A stretch of 57,282 nt of DNA from an uncultured Thiodictyon sp. Its GTDB lineage: Bacteria; Pseudomonadota; Gammaproteobacteria; Chromatiales; Chromatiaceae. The notes beneath the pieces were generated by a model. That model searched no databases and was not told where the DNA came from. It was given only the letters and a program-made list of their open reading frames with translations. This document shows, in pieces, positions 17,547 through 29,458 of this stretch. Both the position numbers and the translations under genes were made by a program. Numbering within the stretch: position 1 is the stretch's first letter; every line of letters starts with the position of its first letter. Where the stretch lies: contig NZ_CAJAXH010000276.1 in the NCBI RefSeq assembly GCF_903946935.1, positions 1-57,282 on the forward strand. The letters are read 5' to 3'.

Positions 17547-17686
17547 CTCACGCCAAGGCGCCAAGACGCCAAGAAGAAACAACGAGATGTGCGCAGCATC
17601 GGCATCACCCTGCGGGTGAGTCGCCGAACGCCAATTGCGTCTTGAAAAACCTTGGCGAGCTTGGCGTCTTGGCGCCTTGGCGTGAG
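17547..17686. repeat. CCAAGNCG inverted element, copy 3 (full length)
   Basis: About 140 bp with left end CTCACGCCAAGGCGCCAAGA and right end TTGGCGTCTTGGCGCCTTGG plus CGTGAG. The interior ATCACCCTGCGGGTGAGTCG is the reverse-complement form of the interior of copy 1, and the flank CCTAAATCCGG is shared in inverse with copies at 3065 and 12220. It lies between the ICMT-like and penicillin acylase genes. Confidence 0.85.
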
Positions 17687-17711
17687 AACTGCTTTTTCTT
17701 AGGTTCCAGGG

Positions 17712-20159
17712 TCAGCCGCCCGGCCGCAGCACCAGGAGCGTTGCGGTCTGCGGTTGCGACGGCCCATTCCAGGGCCAGGGGTGGCCGCGGCCATTGCGCC
17801 AATCCGCGAGCTGGTCGGTGCGATAGGGCGAGAGCCAATGTCCGGACTGGCCGAGCGGCAGGGTACCCCGGGTCAGCCGCCAGTCCGCCGGGGTTTGGAC
17901 CACCCGCATGGACGGGACGACGAAGGCCTGCCGCGGATCGCCGAGTGAGGGCTTCGCTACATCGATCGTATCCGCGGCACCGCCGATCCCGATGGGCCCC
18001 ACGTCGAACAGCCGCCCGAGCAGCGGCAGGCGGTGAAAGGCATGTGGAAAGGTCAGGGTGCGCAGCCGGTCCAGCCGCTGGTCCGCGGGGCGCGGCAGGG
18101 TCGAGTCGAGTTCGGCGGCGGCCGCGCGCAGGGCGCGTCCCCAGACTTGGGCGGGCGACTCGGGCTCCGGGGTGGTCACGTCGTCCCAGAAGCTGGACTC
18201 ACCCGTGAGCAGGGTCTCCTGCAATGAGTTATACGAGATGGTGGCCAGGGACATCAGCGGCTCCAGGTCCTCGCCCAATTCGTCCCCATAGATGGCCCGC
18301 CACAGGGCCGGTTCCAGCAGGGCGTAGAGTGCGGCCGCGCGGCTGGACCCCTCCATGACGCAGTCCCAGGGGAGCAGGTCGCGCTCGGCGATGGCCCAGG
18401 CCGCCGGGTCCGCGGCGCGTAGTTCGGGTTCGATTCGGCGCAATGCCCGCTGCGTCAGCCGCGCCTGGATGCTGAGTCGATCGGACTGGATGGCGGCCAT
18501 GCCGGCGGGGTCGATTGGCCCGGCCTGCGCCAGCCGCTCATTGATGCGTTGGGCGCGGTAGGGTGCCAGCCAGGAATGGCTGACGTTCACGCCGTAGTCC
18601 AGCGGGATGGTGCGGTTGTTGGCGGTGACGATCGTCCCATCCGGGGGATCGGTCAGGGTCGGGTTGCGGTCCTGGGGTACCTGCGCATCCCAACCATAGC
18701 CCGCCACCCAGCCGGGGGCGGGGAAGGTCCCGGCGCCCCGGCCGCGGTGTGGCAGCCGTCCGGTTACCTGCCAGGCGATGCCGCCGTCGCGATGGGCCAG
18801 CATCAGGTTCTGAGAGACGGCGTAGAAGTTGAGCCCCGCGGCGCGCGCCGCCGTCAGGGTGGATGCCCGGGCGAGCGCCCAGAGCGCCGGGAGGCTGCGA
18901 TCCGGCGGCTCGGTCACCTGGCTCAGGGCGATCAGGTAGGGGCTCGCCAGCGCCGGAAACCAGTCCTGTTCAGCCCGCCGCGGGCCGGGTCCGGGTGCCA
19001 GCAGGTCATTGAGGATGACCCCATGGCTGGTGCTGCGCACGGCGAGCTCCACCGCTGGCGCGCCCTTCACCTCGATGCGTTGCACCCGGGTGCGGATGGC
19101 CTCCGGCGCCCCGTCGGCCCGCTCGACGTGCTCGCCGTCCGCGGTGGGCCGTTCCAGAAACAGGTCCTGGTTATCGGCGATGCTGCTGGTCAGGCCCCAG
19201 GCCAGGTCCGCATTGTGGCCGATCAGGACCAGCGGCACCCCGGGCAGCGCCAGACCGGCCTCGTGCAGGTCCGGCCCGATCAGCTCTAACTCGTACCAGG
19301 TTCCTGGCACCGACGGCGGCAGATGGGGGTCGTTGGCGAGCAGGGCCGCGCCGTCCTTGGTGCGCGCCCCGCTGACCACCCAGGCGTTGCTGGCCGGTGT
19401 CGGGACCGGCAGGCCGAAGCGCGCGGGCAGGTCCAGGAGGGCGGCCAGTGCCGCGGCCGTCGTGCCGGTGCCGGTCAGGGGCCGCTCCGGCAGTTCGGGC
19501 GGCACCGGCGGGGCCGGCACGCCCTCGTCGGTCGGGAAGAGTTCCCGCGCCCGTTCCTTGCCGAGGCGCTGCGCCATCCGCAGATAGGTGAGCTCCTCCT
19601 TGAGGTTGAACGACTGCGTAAACGCCATATAGGCGCCGACCAACAGGCTGTCCTCCGGCCGCCAGGGTTCCGGCGCAAACCCGGCGACTCGATATTCAAG
19701 CGGCAGCCGGCCCGCCGCCTGGGCGCGATAGGTATTCACCCCGTCCGCGTAGGCGGTCAGCAGTGCGCGCTCGGGTGCCGTCAGCTCCGCCAATGCGCGC
19801 CGCGCCGCGGTGTTGAGCCCCAGGGTGCGGAACAGCCGATCGGCGTCCAGTGCGTCCGGCCCGAAGACCTCCGCCAGGCGCCCGTCCGCCAGCCGGCGCA
19901 TCAGGTCCATCTGCCACATCCGCTCCCCGGCCACCACATAGCCCTGGGCGAACAGCAGGTCATGGGTGGAGTCCGCCTGGATGCTGGGCACCGCGTGGGG
20001 TCCGAAGCGCACCCGCACCGGTGCGGCGAGGCCGGGCAGCGCGATCTCGCCGGCATAGAGCGGCTGCGCGCGTTTGGCGATCCACCAGAGTGCGGCTGCG
20101 CACACGAGGGCCAGGGTTAGCAAGAGGGCGGCAGCGGCGATCAGGAGGCGTTTGACCAT
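17712..20159 (-). CDS. penicillin acylase family N-terminal nucleophile hydrolase
   Basis: 815 residues, exported. A hydrophobic N-terminal segment (LLIAAAALLLTLALVCAAAL) is a signal peptide or anchor. The alpha-chain part contains GYVVAGERMWQMDLMRR. The beta chain should begin at Ser257 in TPASNAWVVSGARTKDG, the nucleophile exposed by self-cleavage. Later features are ANDPHL, HNADLAWGLTSS and TANNRTIPLDYG. The family hydrolyses amides such as penicillins or acyl-homoserine lactones, and the substrate here is not predictable. I placed the start at 20159 because the hydrophobic signal follows it directly. A start at 20261 would add 34 polar residues. Confidence 0.88.
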   Translation of the reverse strand: MVKRLLIAAAALLLTLALVCAAALWWIAKRAQPLYAGEIALPGLAAPVRVRFGPHAVPSIQADSTHDLLFAQGYVVAGERMWQMDLMRRLADGRLAEVFGPDALDADRLFRTLGLNTAARRALAELTAPERALLTAYADGVNTYRAQAAGRLPLEYRVAGFAPEPWRPEDSLLVGAYMAFTQSFNLKEELTYLRMAQRLGKERARELFPTDEGVPAPPVPPELPERPLTGTGTTAAALAALLDLPARFGLPVPTPASNAWVVSGARTKDGAALLANDPHLPPSVPGTWYELELIGPDLHEAGLALPGVPLVLIGHNADLAWGLTSSIADNQDLFLERPTADGEHVERADGAPEAIRTRVQRIEVKGAPAVELAVRSTSHGVILNDLLAPGPGPRRAEQDWFPALASPYLIALSQVTEPPDRSLPALWALARASTLTAARAAGLNFYAVSQNLMLAHRDGGIAWQVTGRLPHRGRGAGTFPAPGWVAGYGWDAQVPQDRNPTLTDPPDGTIVTANNRTIPLDYGVNVSHSWLAPYRAQRINERLAQAGPIDPAGMAAIQSDRLSIQARLTQRALRRIEPELRAADPAAWAIAERDLLPWDCVMEGSSRAAALYALLEPALWRAIYGDELGEDLEPLMSLATISYNSLQETLLTGESSFWDDVTTPEPESPAQVWGRALRAAAAELDSTLPRPADQRLDRLRTLTFPHAFHRLPLLGRLFDVGPIGIGGAADTIDVAKPSLGDPRQAFVVPSMRVVQTPADWRLTRGTLPLGQSGHWLSPYRTDQLADWRNGRGHPWPWNGPSQPQTATLLVLRPGG

Positions 20160-20183
20160 GATGAGACCCGTGGCGAGGAGCGG

Positions 20184-20516
20184 GTGCAGAGAGAAACACG
20201 CGCCACGCGGCTTGTCCAGTGGGTGGCGCGGCTCCGTGTGGTGGAGGCGATCGAGCTGCATCTGGAAGGGCTGGCCGAGGAGGGCCAGGACATCCCCCAG
20301 CCGCGCCCGCTCGCCGAGCGGCGCGCCGATCCCGACTTGGCCGGCGGCGTGTGGGCCATCGTCGCGGTGGATGTGTCGCGTTTCGAGGGTCGTGCCGAAA
20401 AGGTCAACATCACCCTACCCGGCCACCTGCTGGCCAAGATCGACCGCTACGCGAAGGCCCATGGCGCGACACGCTCGGGTTTTCTGGCGGAGGCAGCGCG
20501 GGCAGCGATGCGATAA
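20184..20516 (+). pseudogene. HicB-type antitoxin fragment without HicA
   Basis: The C-terminal two thirds of a HicB antitoxin are recognisable: VEAIELHLEGLAEEGQDIPQP, then WAIVAVDVSRFEGRAEKVNIT, LPGHLLAKIDRYAKAHGATR and a ribbon-helix-helix-like end SGFLAEAARAAM. The N-terminal partial RNase-H-like strands (DLPGC...GDT) are missing, and the preceding codons do not fit. No hicA is adjacent on either strand. It lies 24 bases from the penicillin acylase start, divergently, and is best read as a 5'-truncated relic. Confidence 0.7.
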
Positions 20517-20970
20517 CGAAGCAACGCGACGTTGGCCATTTTCGATGGGCTTGATGGCCGTTCCCGCGACGACCGGTCACCCGAGCGCACGGTGGACTTT
20601 ATGGGGCACAGAACCAACCCCCGTCCAGGGTCTCCTGCACAACCGCACGCGGCGAGCCGAAACATCGCGCAACGCCGATCGGGCGGTTGCGGCCAGTGAC
20701 ATGAGCGCGAGGGATCTAATGCGCGCCCCCCCCACGAAGCCCGAGTTTTGCTGCGACGGTGAGGGTGCGCTTTGTTCTTAGCCGGGTTAGGGCATTGTTT
20801 TGACACTGTAATTGAGCCTGGCCCCTTTAGCTCCTTTAGCTTAAACTCCACGGGCACCTCAGCAAGGCTAAGTGAAAGGGCATGGAAATGCATCGAGTCG
20901 CCACGCATAACAGAATGATTTACATTGAGAACTTGCTTAAGTCAGTGCCATTCGAGCCTGGTCCCTTTTC
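20517..20970. other. intergenic stretch without a gene
   Basis: No coding region that I can support. Two imperfect copies of a GAGCCTGGCCCCTTT-like motif occur near 20815 and 20955, perhaps remains of insertion sequences. Otherwise I see nothing. Confidence 0.4.
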
Positions 20971-21094
20971 CCTAGCAGGCTGTCGGACTTAGTGATGCAA
21001 CCGATTGAATGCAAAGAGTTTCCTCTTTTGCGCCAAAAAGTCGTTTTCCTGTTTAATCAATCGGTTACGCCATCAAGTCCGACAGGCTGCTAGG
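20971..21094. repeat. MITE-like element with 20-bp terminal inverted repeats
   Basis: The ends CCTAGCAGGCTGTCGGACTT (20971-20990) and AAGTCCGACAGGCTGCTAGG (21075-21094) are inverted copies with one mismatch. An inner pair, CCGATTGA and TCAATCGG, extends the symmetry. The 124-bp element is non-coding. GCAGGCTGTCGGACTT-type ends are common on insertion sequences, so it is probably a non-autonomous derivative. Confidence 0.75.
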
Positions 21095-21097
21095 CTT

Positions 21098-21367
21098 TCA
21101 TTCATAGCCGAGCCAATTGGGTAAACTGTCACCGGAACTGAGCTCCAGAGCGGGAGGCGGGGCAAATGGAATTGCCAATCTGACGAAGAAATCGTTGTCC
21201 GTCCCCGTTTTTCCGTTGTCCGTCCCCGTTTTTCCGATGAAGCTCCACGCGGTCTCGCCGTCGGCGGCTTGGGCGAGGAGTGCGATGTCGGACTCTGCAT
21301 GGAGCAGTGCGGCGAGCCCTTGTCGGACCATCGCCTGGCCCTCGGCGAGGATGAGGTTTATCGACAC
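21098..21367 (-). pseudogene. response-regulator receiver fragment (NarL/LuxR-like), truncated
   Basis: The first 43 codons look like a receiver domain of the NarL/FixJ type: MSINLILAEGQAMVRQGLAA, then ESDIALLAQAADGETAWSFI. The usual early acidic pair is replaced by A-E-G, and the sequence turns into repeat-encoded GKTGTDNGKTGTDN and unrelated residues before the phosphorylated Asp. The DNA-binding half is absent. It ends next to the 20971-21094 element. No function is expected. Confidence 0.6.
21193..21234. repeat. two exact tandem 21-bp repeats
   Basis: Two adjacent perfect copies of a 21-bp unit containing GTTGTCCGTCCCCGTTTTT lie at 21193-21213 and 21214-21234. They sit where the receiver similarity of the response-regulator relic ends, so insertion or slippage here probably destroyed it. 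From 21368 to 21732 I see no gene. Confidence 0.85.
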
Positions 21368-21732
21368 GGGCCGGACTCCCGGCCGAGTGCGGCCGTGCGA
21401 CGCAGCGGGGCCGTGGCGATGGCGATGGCGACGCGATCCGGGGAGCGGACGCGCAGGGGCGCCCAGGCGGCGGGGGTTTCGAACCAGTCAAAATCCATCG
21501 AACGTGTCCCTAAGTCGAGGTGGTGCGGCTGACTCTGCTCAGTGCCGAACGGTTTGCCGCTAACCTGTTCGGCCTGAGTATGGTAAGTCAGCTTCCGCTC
21601 GCGTTATAGAGAATTTATGTTTGCTTTTCTTAGCACTTGCCGAGGCCGATGCCGCGGCGGGGGGCGAGCCTTGTGTCCCCTCGCACCGGGCGCTATTTTA
21701 GAAGCCCGTACCGCCGCAGAAGTTGAGAAACG

Positions 21733-23130
<1,398 letters not shown>

Positions 23131-23186
23131 TGGGTCGCGGCGGCGGCTGCGCGGGCTCCCGCCGGCCCGTCGGACTGCCCCCGCAC

Positions 23187-23214
23187 TTGACAGGGCCAGC
23201 CAACGCATTATGCT
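23187..23214 (+). promoter_or_regulatory. sigma-70-like promoter of HiPIP gene 1
   Basis: TTGACA at 23187-23192 and TATGCT at 23209-23214 with a 16-bp spacer, about 110 bases before the ATG. The same arrangement and much of the surrounding leader (GGGCCAGC, CCGCAAGCGCC, GGCGAGTGCGTC) recur before the second HiPIP gene. Confidence 0.7.
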
Positions 23215-23324
23215 TCGACCCCGCAAGCGCCCACGGCGAGTGCGTCAAGAGACCGACCGGCCCGTCAAGCGCACCACTGCGGTGCGTCTGCCGAGCCACT
23301 GACATCAACCTTGAGGAAATCGAG

Positions 23325-23600
23325 ATGACTGACCTGAACAAATCCACCCGCCGCCAGTTCCTGAAGGTTGGTGGTGCGGCCCTGGTTGCGCTCCCGATCA
23401 TCGGCATGAGCGGTACCGCCACGGCTGCCACGAATGCAGCGGTGCGTGCCGCCCTGCAGTACCAGACCACCCCCAAGGACGGCAAGCAGTGCTCCACCTG
23501 CGCGAACTTCCAACCCGCGACCAAGGGTTGCACCCTCTACCCCGGCGATACCGAGATCGCCCCGGAAGGCTATTGCAGCGCCTGGGTCATCAAGAAGTAG
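23325..23600 (+). CDS. high-potential iron-sulfur protein 1 (HiPIP)
   Basis: 91-residue periplasmic electron carrier. A Tat signal with RRQFLK (residues 9-14) and a hydrophobic stretch ending TATAA precedes a mature part of about 55 residues. Four cysteines, C56, C59, C69 and C84, in a CX2CX9CX14C pattern should bind a [4Fe-4S] cluster, and YQTTPKDGKQCSTC and GCTLYPGDTEI are family features. In purple bacteria HiPIPs reduce the photosynthetic reaction centre or serve in respiration. I chose the ATG after GAGGAAATCGAG because the Tat motif follows it. It is near-identical to the gene at 24194. Confidence 0.93.
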   Translation: MTDLNKSTRRQFLKVGGAALVALPIIGMSGTATAATNAAVRAALQYQTTPKDGKQCSTCANFQPATKGCTLYPGDTEIAPEGYCSAWVIKK

Positions 23601-23658
23601 TCCGATCCCATGGGGCGCCCGCGGGCGCTCCGGGACTCCCTGGACCCTCGGGTCCCCC

Positions 23659-23685
23659 TGGTTACCAAGCTCCGCTTGGTAACCA
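23659..23685 (+). terminator. hairpin after HiPIP gene 1
   Basis: TGGTTACCAAGC, loop TCC, then the exact complement: a 12-bp stem 58 bases after the stop codon. It is not followed by a T-run, so it may act as a weak terminator, an mRNA-stabilising end or a dispersed palindrome. A matching hairpin follows HiPIP gene 2. Confidence 0.55.
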
Positions 23686-24039
23686 CTCCCCCCAAGCCCC
23701 CCCCGCTTTCCCCGCACGCACTCGCATAAGCCCAATCTCCGCGTCCCGACGCGACTGTCGTTTCGCTCATGGCGGCGCCTTGTCCAGGGCCATCGCATTA
23801 AGATTTTCTAATGCACGCCCCGGCATCGGCTTGCCATCGCTCACCATGCCACGAAGCTCGGCATGAAGAGCAAGCGCCTGAAGACGCCTGGGGACGATCG
23901 CTATTTTGGGGCGCTTGCTCTTTCAGTCATCCGTCTCCAGTCCCGCTCCGTGCTATATCAGACGCGCCGAATATTAGCGATGGTTAATGCAATTGCCCTG
24001 GCGGCTCGGCCGTTTCCAGAAGGCTCGCGCCACGCCCGC
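23686..24039. other. intergenic stretch between the two HiPIP units
   Basis: No gene that I can support. The only structure noted is a short palindrome around 23797-23816 (GCATTA...TAATGC). The second HiPIP promoter follows. Confidence 0.4.
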
Positions 24040-24067
24040 TTGACAGGGCCAGCAAACCTATTATGCT
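24040..24067 (+). promoter_or_regulatory. sigma-70-like promoter of HiPIP gene 2
   Basis: TTGACA at 24040-24045 and TATGCT at 24062-24067, 16-bp spacer, embedded in a leader that is a copy of the one before HiPIP gene 1. Conservation of both hexamers between the duplicates supports function. Confidence 0.7.
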
Positions 24068-24193
24068 GTCACTCCGCAAGCGCCGTTGGCGAGTGCGTCC
24101 GACCGAGAGTCAATAACGAAATCGATCGGCCCGAGCAACGCCCCGCCGTGGTGCGGCTCCGGACCATCAACAAAATTGCCTGAGGACATCCTG

Positions 24194-24469
24194 ATGACCG
24201 ATCTGAACAAGCCCTCCCGCCGCCAGTTTCTGAAGGTCGGCGGTGCCGCCCTGGTCGCGCTCCCGATCATCGCCATGAGCGGTAACGCCCTGGCTGCCAA
24301 GAATGAGTCGGTGCGTGCCGCCCTGCAGTACCAGACCAGCCCCAAGGACGGCAAGCAGTGCAGTACCTGTCAGAATTACCAGGCCGCGACCAAGGGCTGT
24401 ACCCTCTACCCCGGCGATACCGAGATCGTCCCGACGGGGTATTGCTCCGGCTATATCGCCAAGAAGTAG
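24194..24469 (+). CDS. high-potential iron-sulfur protein 2 (HiPIP)
   Basis: 91-residue paralogue of the preceding HiPIP, with the same RRQFLK Tat signal and the same CX2CX9CX14C cluster ligands. Differences are concentrated in the signal end (GNALAAKNES for GTATAATNAA) and around the last cysteine (VPTGYCSGYIAKK for APEGYCSAWVIKK). The latter replaces a Trp near the cluster, which could shift redox potential or partner choice. It has its own promoter and hairpin, so the whole transcription unit was duplicated. Confidence 0.93.
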   Translation: MTDLNKPSRRQFLKVGGAALVALPIIAMSGNALAAKNESVRAALQYQTSPKDGKQCSTCQNYQAATKGCTLYPGDTEIVPTGYCSGYIAKK

Positions 24470-24512
24470 TCCCGATCGTCGCGAGGGACGTCTAAAGGCG
24501 CCCCTTCCCCCT

Positions 24513-24537
24513 GGTTACCAAGCTCCGCTTGGTAACC
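24513..24537 (+). terminator. hairpin after HiPIP gene 2
   Basis: GGTTACCAAGC, loop TCC, GCTTGGTAACC: the same 11-bp stem as after gene 1. A degenerate further copy of its right half (CTCCGCTTCGTAACCGG) follows at about 24547. There is no T-run. Confidence 0.55.
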
Positions 24538-24670
24538 GGTTCACCAGCTCCGCTTCGTAACCGGTCCCGCTTCCCGTTGTTCGACCTGCCCCGCGTGCGA
24601 CGCGCAATCGCCGCGTCCCCCCGCGCACTGCCGCAACCTGACGACCTTCACCCGTGCCGAGACGGGACCC

Positions 24671-25858
24671 ATGCCGATTCGCCCGTCATTGCTCATTACC
24701 CTGGCGCTGCTCTCCGGGCTGACGCCCTTTGCCATCGATCTGTATCTGCCGAGCCTCCCGGCCATCGCCCGCGACCTGGGCTCGAGCATCGAACTCGCCC
24801 AGCTCACGGTCACTGTCTATCTCGGGGTCTTTGCCCTGGCCCAATTGTTCCTGGGGCCGCTGTCCGACATGCTCGGCCGACGCCCGACCATCGGCAGCGG
24901 CCTGCTCCTGTTCTGCCTGGGGGCGCTGGGCTGCGCACTGGCTGGCCAGATGGGGACCCTGATCGGGGCGCGCGTCGTCCAGGCCTTGGGCGGGGCGGCC
25001 ATCGCGGTGACGGTACCGGCCCTGGTCCGCGACCTCTTTGAGCGCGATCATTACGCCCGGGTGATCGGCCTGGTGATGCTCACCATGTCCCTGGCCCCCC
25101 TGCTGGCGCCCTCCATCGGCGGGTTGATCGTGACCCACGCCAGTTGGCATTGGGTCTTCATCGCGCTCTTGGGCATCGCGGTCCTGGCCAGCGCGCTCTT
25201 CTTCTGGCTGATCCCGGAGTCACTGCCGCCGGCCCGCCGTCACCCGCCGGAAGTGGGCCGGGTCCTGCGCAATTATTTCAAACTGCTGCGCCACGGGGTG
25301 GGCATGGGCTATCTGCTCACCGGGGCCTTTTCATTCGGCGGGATGATGACCTTTATCGTCGGCTCGCCCTATGTCTATATCATGCTCTATGGGGTGCCGA
25401 CCGCCTGGTTCGGGGTCTTGTTTGGCGGCAACGTCGCGGCGGCCATGGTGATGACCTGGCTCAATACCCGTTTGGTCACGCGCCTGGGGATGGTGCGCCT
25501 GTTGCGTCTGGGTCTCTGGGTCCAGGTGGGTGCGGCACTCGCTCTGCTCGCGCTTGCCTTTATCGGCAAACCGCCCCTGTGGGCGATCGTGCTGGCTGCA
25601 CTGCTGTATCTGGGGATGGCCGGGGTGGTGCTCGGTAACGCCATGGCCGGCTATATGGGTTATTTTGCGCCGATGGCCGGGACCGCCTCGGCCTTCTCGG
25701 GGGCGGCCCGCTTCGGCACCGGGGCGGTCATCGGCTCGCTGGTGAGCCTGGCCCATGACGGCACGGCGCGCCCCCTGTTGCTCGGGATGGCCCTGTGCGG
25801 GCTGCTGGCGGGCGCGAGCTATTGGCTCCTGTGTACAGCGCGGCCCGAACACGAATGA
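24671..25858 (+). CDS. Bcr/CflA family multidrug efflux MFS transporter
   Basis: 395-residue inner-membrane transporter with about 12 hydrophobic segments. The N-terminal GLTPFAIDLYLPSLPAIARDLG and the loop-2/3 motif LGPLSDMLGRRPTIG (GxLaDrxGrkxxl type) are typical of Bcr/CflA proton antiporters. PALVRDLFERDHYARVIG is the family region in helix 4. Substrate is unknown. Length is normal. It is monocistronic here, downstream of the HiPIP hairpin and followed by a CCAAGNCG element. Confidence 0.9.
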   Translation: MPIRPSLLITLALLSGLTPFAIDLYLPSLPAIARDLGSSIELAQLTVTVYLGVFALAQLFLGPLSDMLGRRPTIGSGLLLFCLGALGCALAGQMGTLIGARVVQALGGAAIAVTVPALVRDLFERDHYARVIGLVMLTMSLAPLLAPSIGGLIVTHASWHWVFIALLGIAVLASALFFWLIPESLPPARRHPPEVGRVLRNYFKLLRHGVGMGYLLTGAFSFGGMMTFIVGSPYVYIMLYGVPTAWFGVLFGGNVAAAMVMTWLNTRLVTRLGMVRLLRLGLWVQVGAALALLALAFIGKPPLWAIVLAALLYLGMAGVVLGNAMAGYMGYFAPMAGTASAFSGAARFGTGAVIGSLVSLAHDGTARPLLLGMALCGLLAGASYWLLCTARPEHE

Positions 25859-25875
25859 ACCAAGAAGCAAGATGT

Positions 25876-25999
25876 CTCACGCCAAGGCGCCAAGCTCGCC
25901 AAGGCTTTTCAGCCCCTTATCGGTGATTCGCCCGATGGGTGAGCTGAACACTCGAGACATCGTCTTGTCTTTCTTGGCTAGCTTGGCGCCTTGGCGTGA
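25876..25999. repeat. CCAAGNCG inverted element, copy 4 (full length)
   Basis: About 124 bp with left end CTCACGCCAAGGCGCCAAGC and right end GCTTGGCGCCTTGGCGTGA. The interior GATTCGCCCGATGGGTGAGC resembles the interior palindromes of the other copies. It lies between two convergent genes. Confidence 0.85.
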
Positions 26000-26027
26000 T
26001 AACTCTTTTCAGGCTCAACCGACCCAG

Positions 26028-26885
26028 CTACCGCGCCCCGCCGCTGGAGATACGGGTCAGCACCCAATCCATCGCCCGGTTGCTCAATACCCGCCGCAGT
26101 AGGCCGAACAGGTGGGTGGGGAAGGTCACGTAGTAGCGCGGCCGGGGTCGCGGGTGCTCCAGGGCGTGGATCACCTTCTTCAGCACGGCCTCCGGCGGCA
26201 GGGTGAAGGGCTGGGCGGCGCCTTCCTTGGTGAGTCGCGCCTCGGCCAGCCGGTAGGCCTCGCGGTGGACGCTATGCTCGGTGTCGATCCGCGCCTTGAA
26301 CGCGCGGTGGGCGTTTTCCCTGAAGCGCGAGAGGATCGGCCCCGGTTCGATCAGACAGACCTGGATGCCGCTCCCGGCCAGCTCCAGGCGCAGGGTGTCG
26401 GTCAGCCCCTCCAGGGCGAACTTGCTGGCCACATAGGCACCGCGGTAGGGCAGCGGGATCAGACCCAGGAGTGAACTGTTCTGCACGATGCGCCCGTGCC
26501 CCTGACGGCGCATGATGGGGATCACTCGGCAGGTGAGGTCGTGCGTACCGAGCAGGTTGGTCTCCAACTGGGCGCGTAGCGCCGCCCGGGACAGGTCTTC
26601 CACCGCGCCGGGCAGACCGTAGGCGCCGTTGTTGAAGAGTGCGTCCAGGGTGCCGCCGGTGATGGTCAGGGTCGCCGCGACGGCTGCCGCGATCGAGTCC
26701 GGGTCGTCCAGGTCCAACTGCACCGCCGTGAGCCCTTCGGCCTGGAGCCGCGCCACGTCCGCCGTCTGGCGCGCCGCGGCGATGACCCGCCAGCCCCGCC
26801 GTGCGAGCCCTTGGGCGCAGGTGTAACCGATGCCGCTGGAGCAGCCGGTGATGAGCACTGAGCGGGCGGGGGCGCTGATCGTCAT
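26028..26885 (-). CDS. SDR family NAD(P)-dependent oxidoreductase
   Basis: 285-residue short-chain dehydrogenase. The cofactor motif is ITGCSSGIGYTCAQGLARRGW (TGxxxGIG), the NNGAYG structural motif follows, and the catalytic Ser and YxxxK are in NSSLLGLIPLPYRGAYVASKFALEG. The C-terminal segment (CLIEPGPILSRF) is typical of classical SDRs. I start at the ATG at 26885, preceded by GAGGAC, rather than 12 codons earlier. Substrate is unknown. Confidence 0.88.
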   Translation of the reverse strand: MTISAPARSVLITGCSSGIGYTCAQGLARRGWRVIAAARQTADVARLQAEGLTAVQLDLDDPDSIAAAVAATLTITGGTLDALFNNGAYGLPGAVEDLSRAALRAQLETNLLGTHDLTCRVIPIMRRQGHGRIVQNSSLLGLIPLPYRGAYVASKFALEGLTDTLRLELAGSGIQVCLIEPGPILSRFRENAHRAFKARIDTEHSVHREAYRLAEARLTKEGAAQPFTLPPEAVLKKVIHALEHPRPRPRYYVTFPTHLFGLLRRVLSNRAMDWVLTRISSGGAR

Positions 26886-27019
26886 GGGGTCCTCGGTGGT
26901 TGGCGGGCACAAGCGCTGCATTTAGGCCCAAGGAGCGCGCCGGTGCAAGGTCCGCGGATTTGACTTCGCGCCCGAAACCCCTATAACTGCGGCCCATTCA
27001 CACTGAAGAGGAACCTGAT

Positions 27020-27361
27020 ATGCCAATCTACGAATACCGCTGCGAGGCCTGTGGACATGAGCTTGAGAAGCTCCAGAAGCTGGCCGATGCCCCCCTGACC
27101 GACTGCCCGGCCTGCGGCCAGCCGACCCTGAAAAAGCAGATCTCCGCCGCCGGCTTCCGGCTCAAGGGCAGCGGCTGGTACGAAACCGACTTCAAGCAGG
27201 GCGACAAGAAGAAAAACCTCCACACCGACGGCGAGAAGACCGGCGGTGGGGGAGGGGGCGGCGCGGCGAAGGCGGACAAGAAGGCGGACGCCCCCAAGGC
27301 CGCGGAAAGCACCGCCAAGCCTGCGGAAAGCAAGCCTGCCGCCAAGTCGGACGCGAGCTGA
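27020..27361 (+). CDS. FmdB family zinc-ribbon regulatory protein
   Basis: 113-residue protein with the FmdB/putative regulatory zinc ribbon MPIYEYRCEACGHELEKLQK...CPACGQPTLKKQISAAGFRLKG, giving two CxxC knuckles. The tail is low-complexity, rich in Gly, Lys, Ala and Pro, and probably disordered. GAGGAA precedes the ATG. Genes of this family very often sit directly upstream of aspS in Proteobacteria, as here. Molecular role is not established. Confidence 0.88.
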   Translation: MPIYEYRCEACGHELEKLQKLADAPLTDCPACGQPTLKKQISAAGFRLKGSGWYETDFKQGDKKKNLHTDGEKTGGGGGGGAAKADKKADAPKAAESTAKPAESKPAAKSDAS

Positions 27362-27399
27362 GCGTAAGCCGGGGAGTCGCGTCCCGCCGCGAGGTTCAG

Positions 27400-27422
27400 T
27401 CGCGGCCGGGGGCCGCTCCTAC
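27400..27422. repeat. REP-like palindrome, copy A
   Basis: TCGCGGCCGGGGGCCGCTCC plus TAC is the inverse of the sequence at 29921-29944, with one base inserted or deleted. Both are followed by an ACGGGGC...CCCCG hairpin. Such GTAGGAGCGGCC units are common between gammaproteobacterial genes. Confidence 0.65.
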
Positions 27423-27552
27423 GGGGCCTTTGTCCCCGGCCTGCGCCAATTACCGCATCGCAACTTGCGCGACCGGTAAGGGGCCAGTATCTTGGAGCGT
27501 TTTATCCGGGGCCAAGCGGGGCCCCGGATCAGGCTAACAAGGCGATCGGCTC

Positions 27553-29331
<1,779 letters not shown>

Positions 29332-29458
29332 GGTGGCGGCCGTGGCGCTGGAGATCGCAACACGGGTGCCGGCGCAGGCCGCGCCCGGCCCGGGGGACGA
29401 CGCGGCCGGGGTGACTGGGTGCGCGCTGGACCCGGCAATCGATGAGGAGGCAGAGCCC

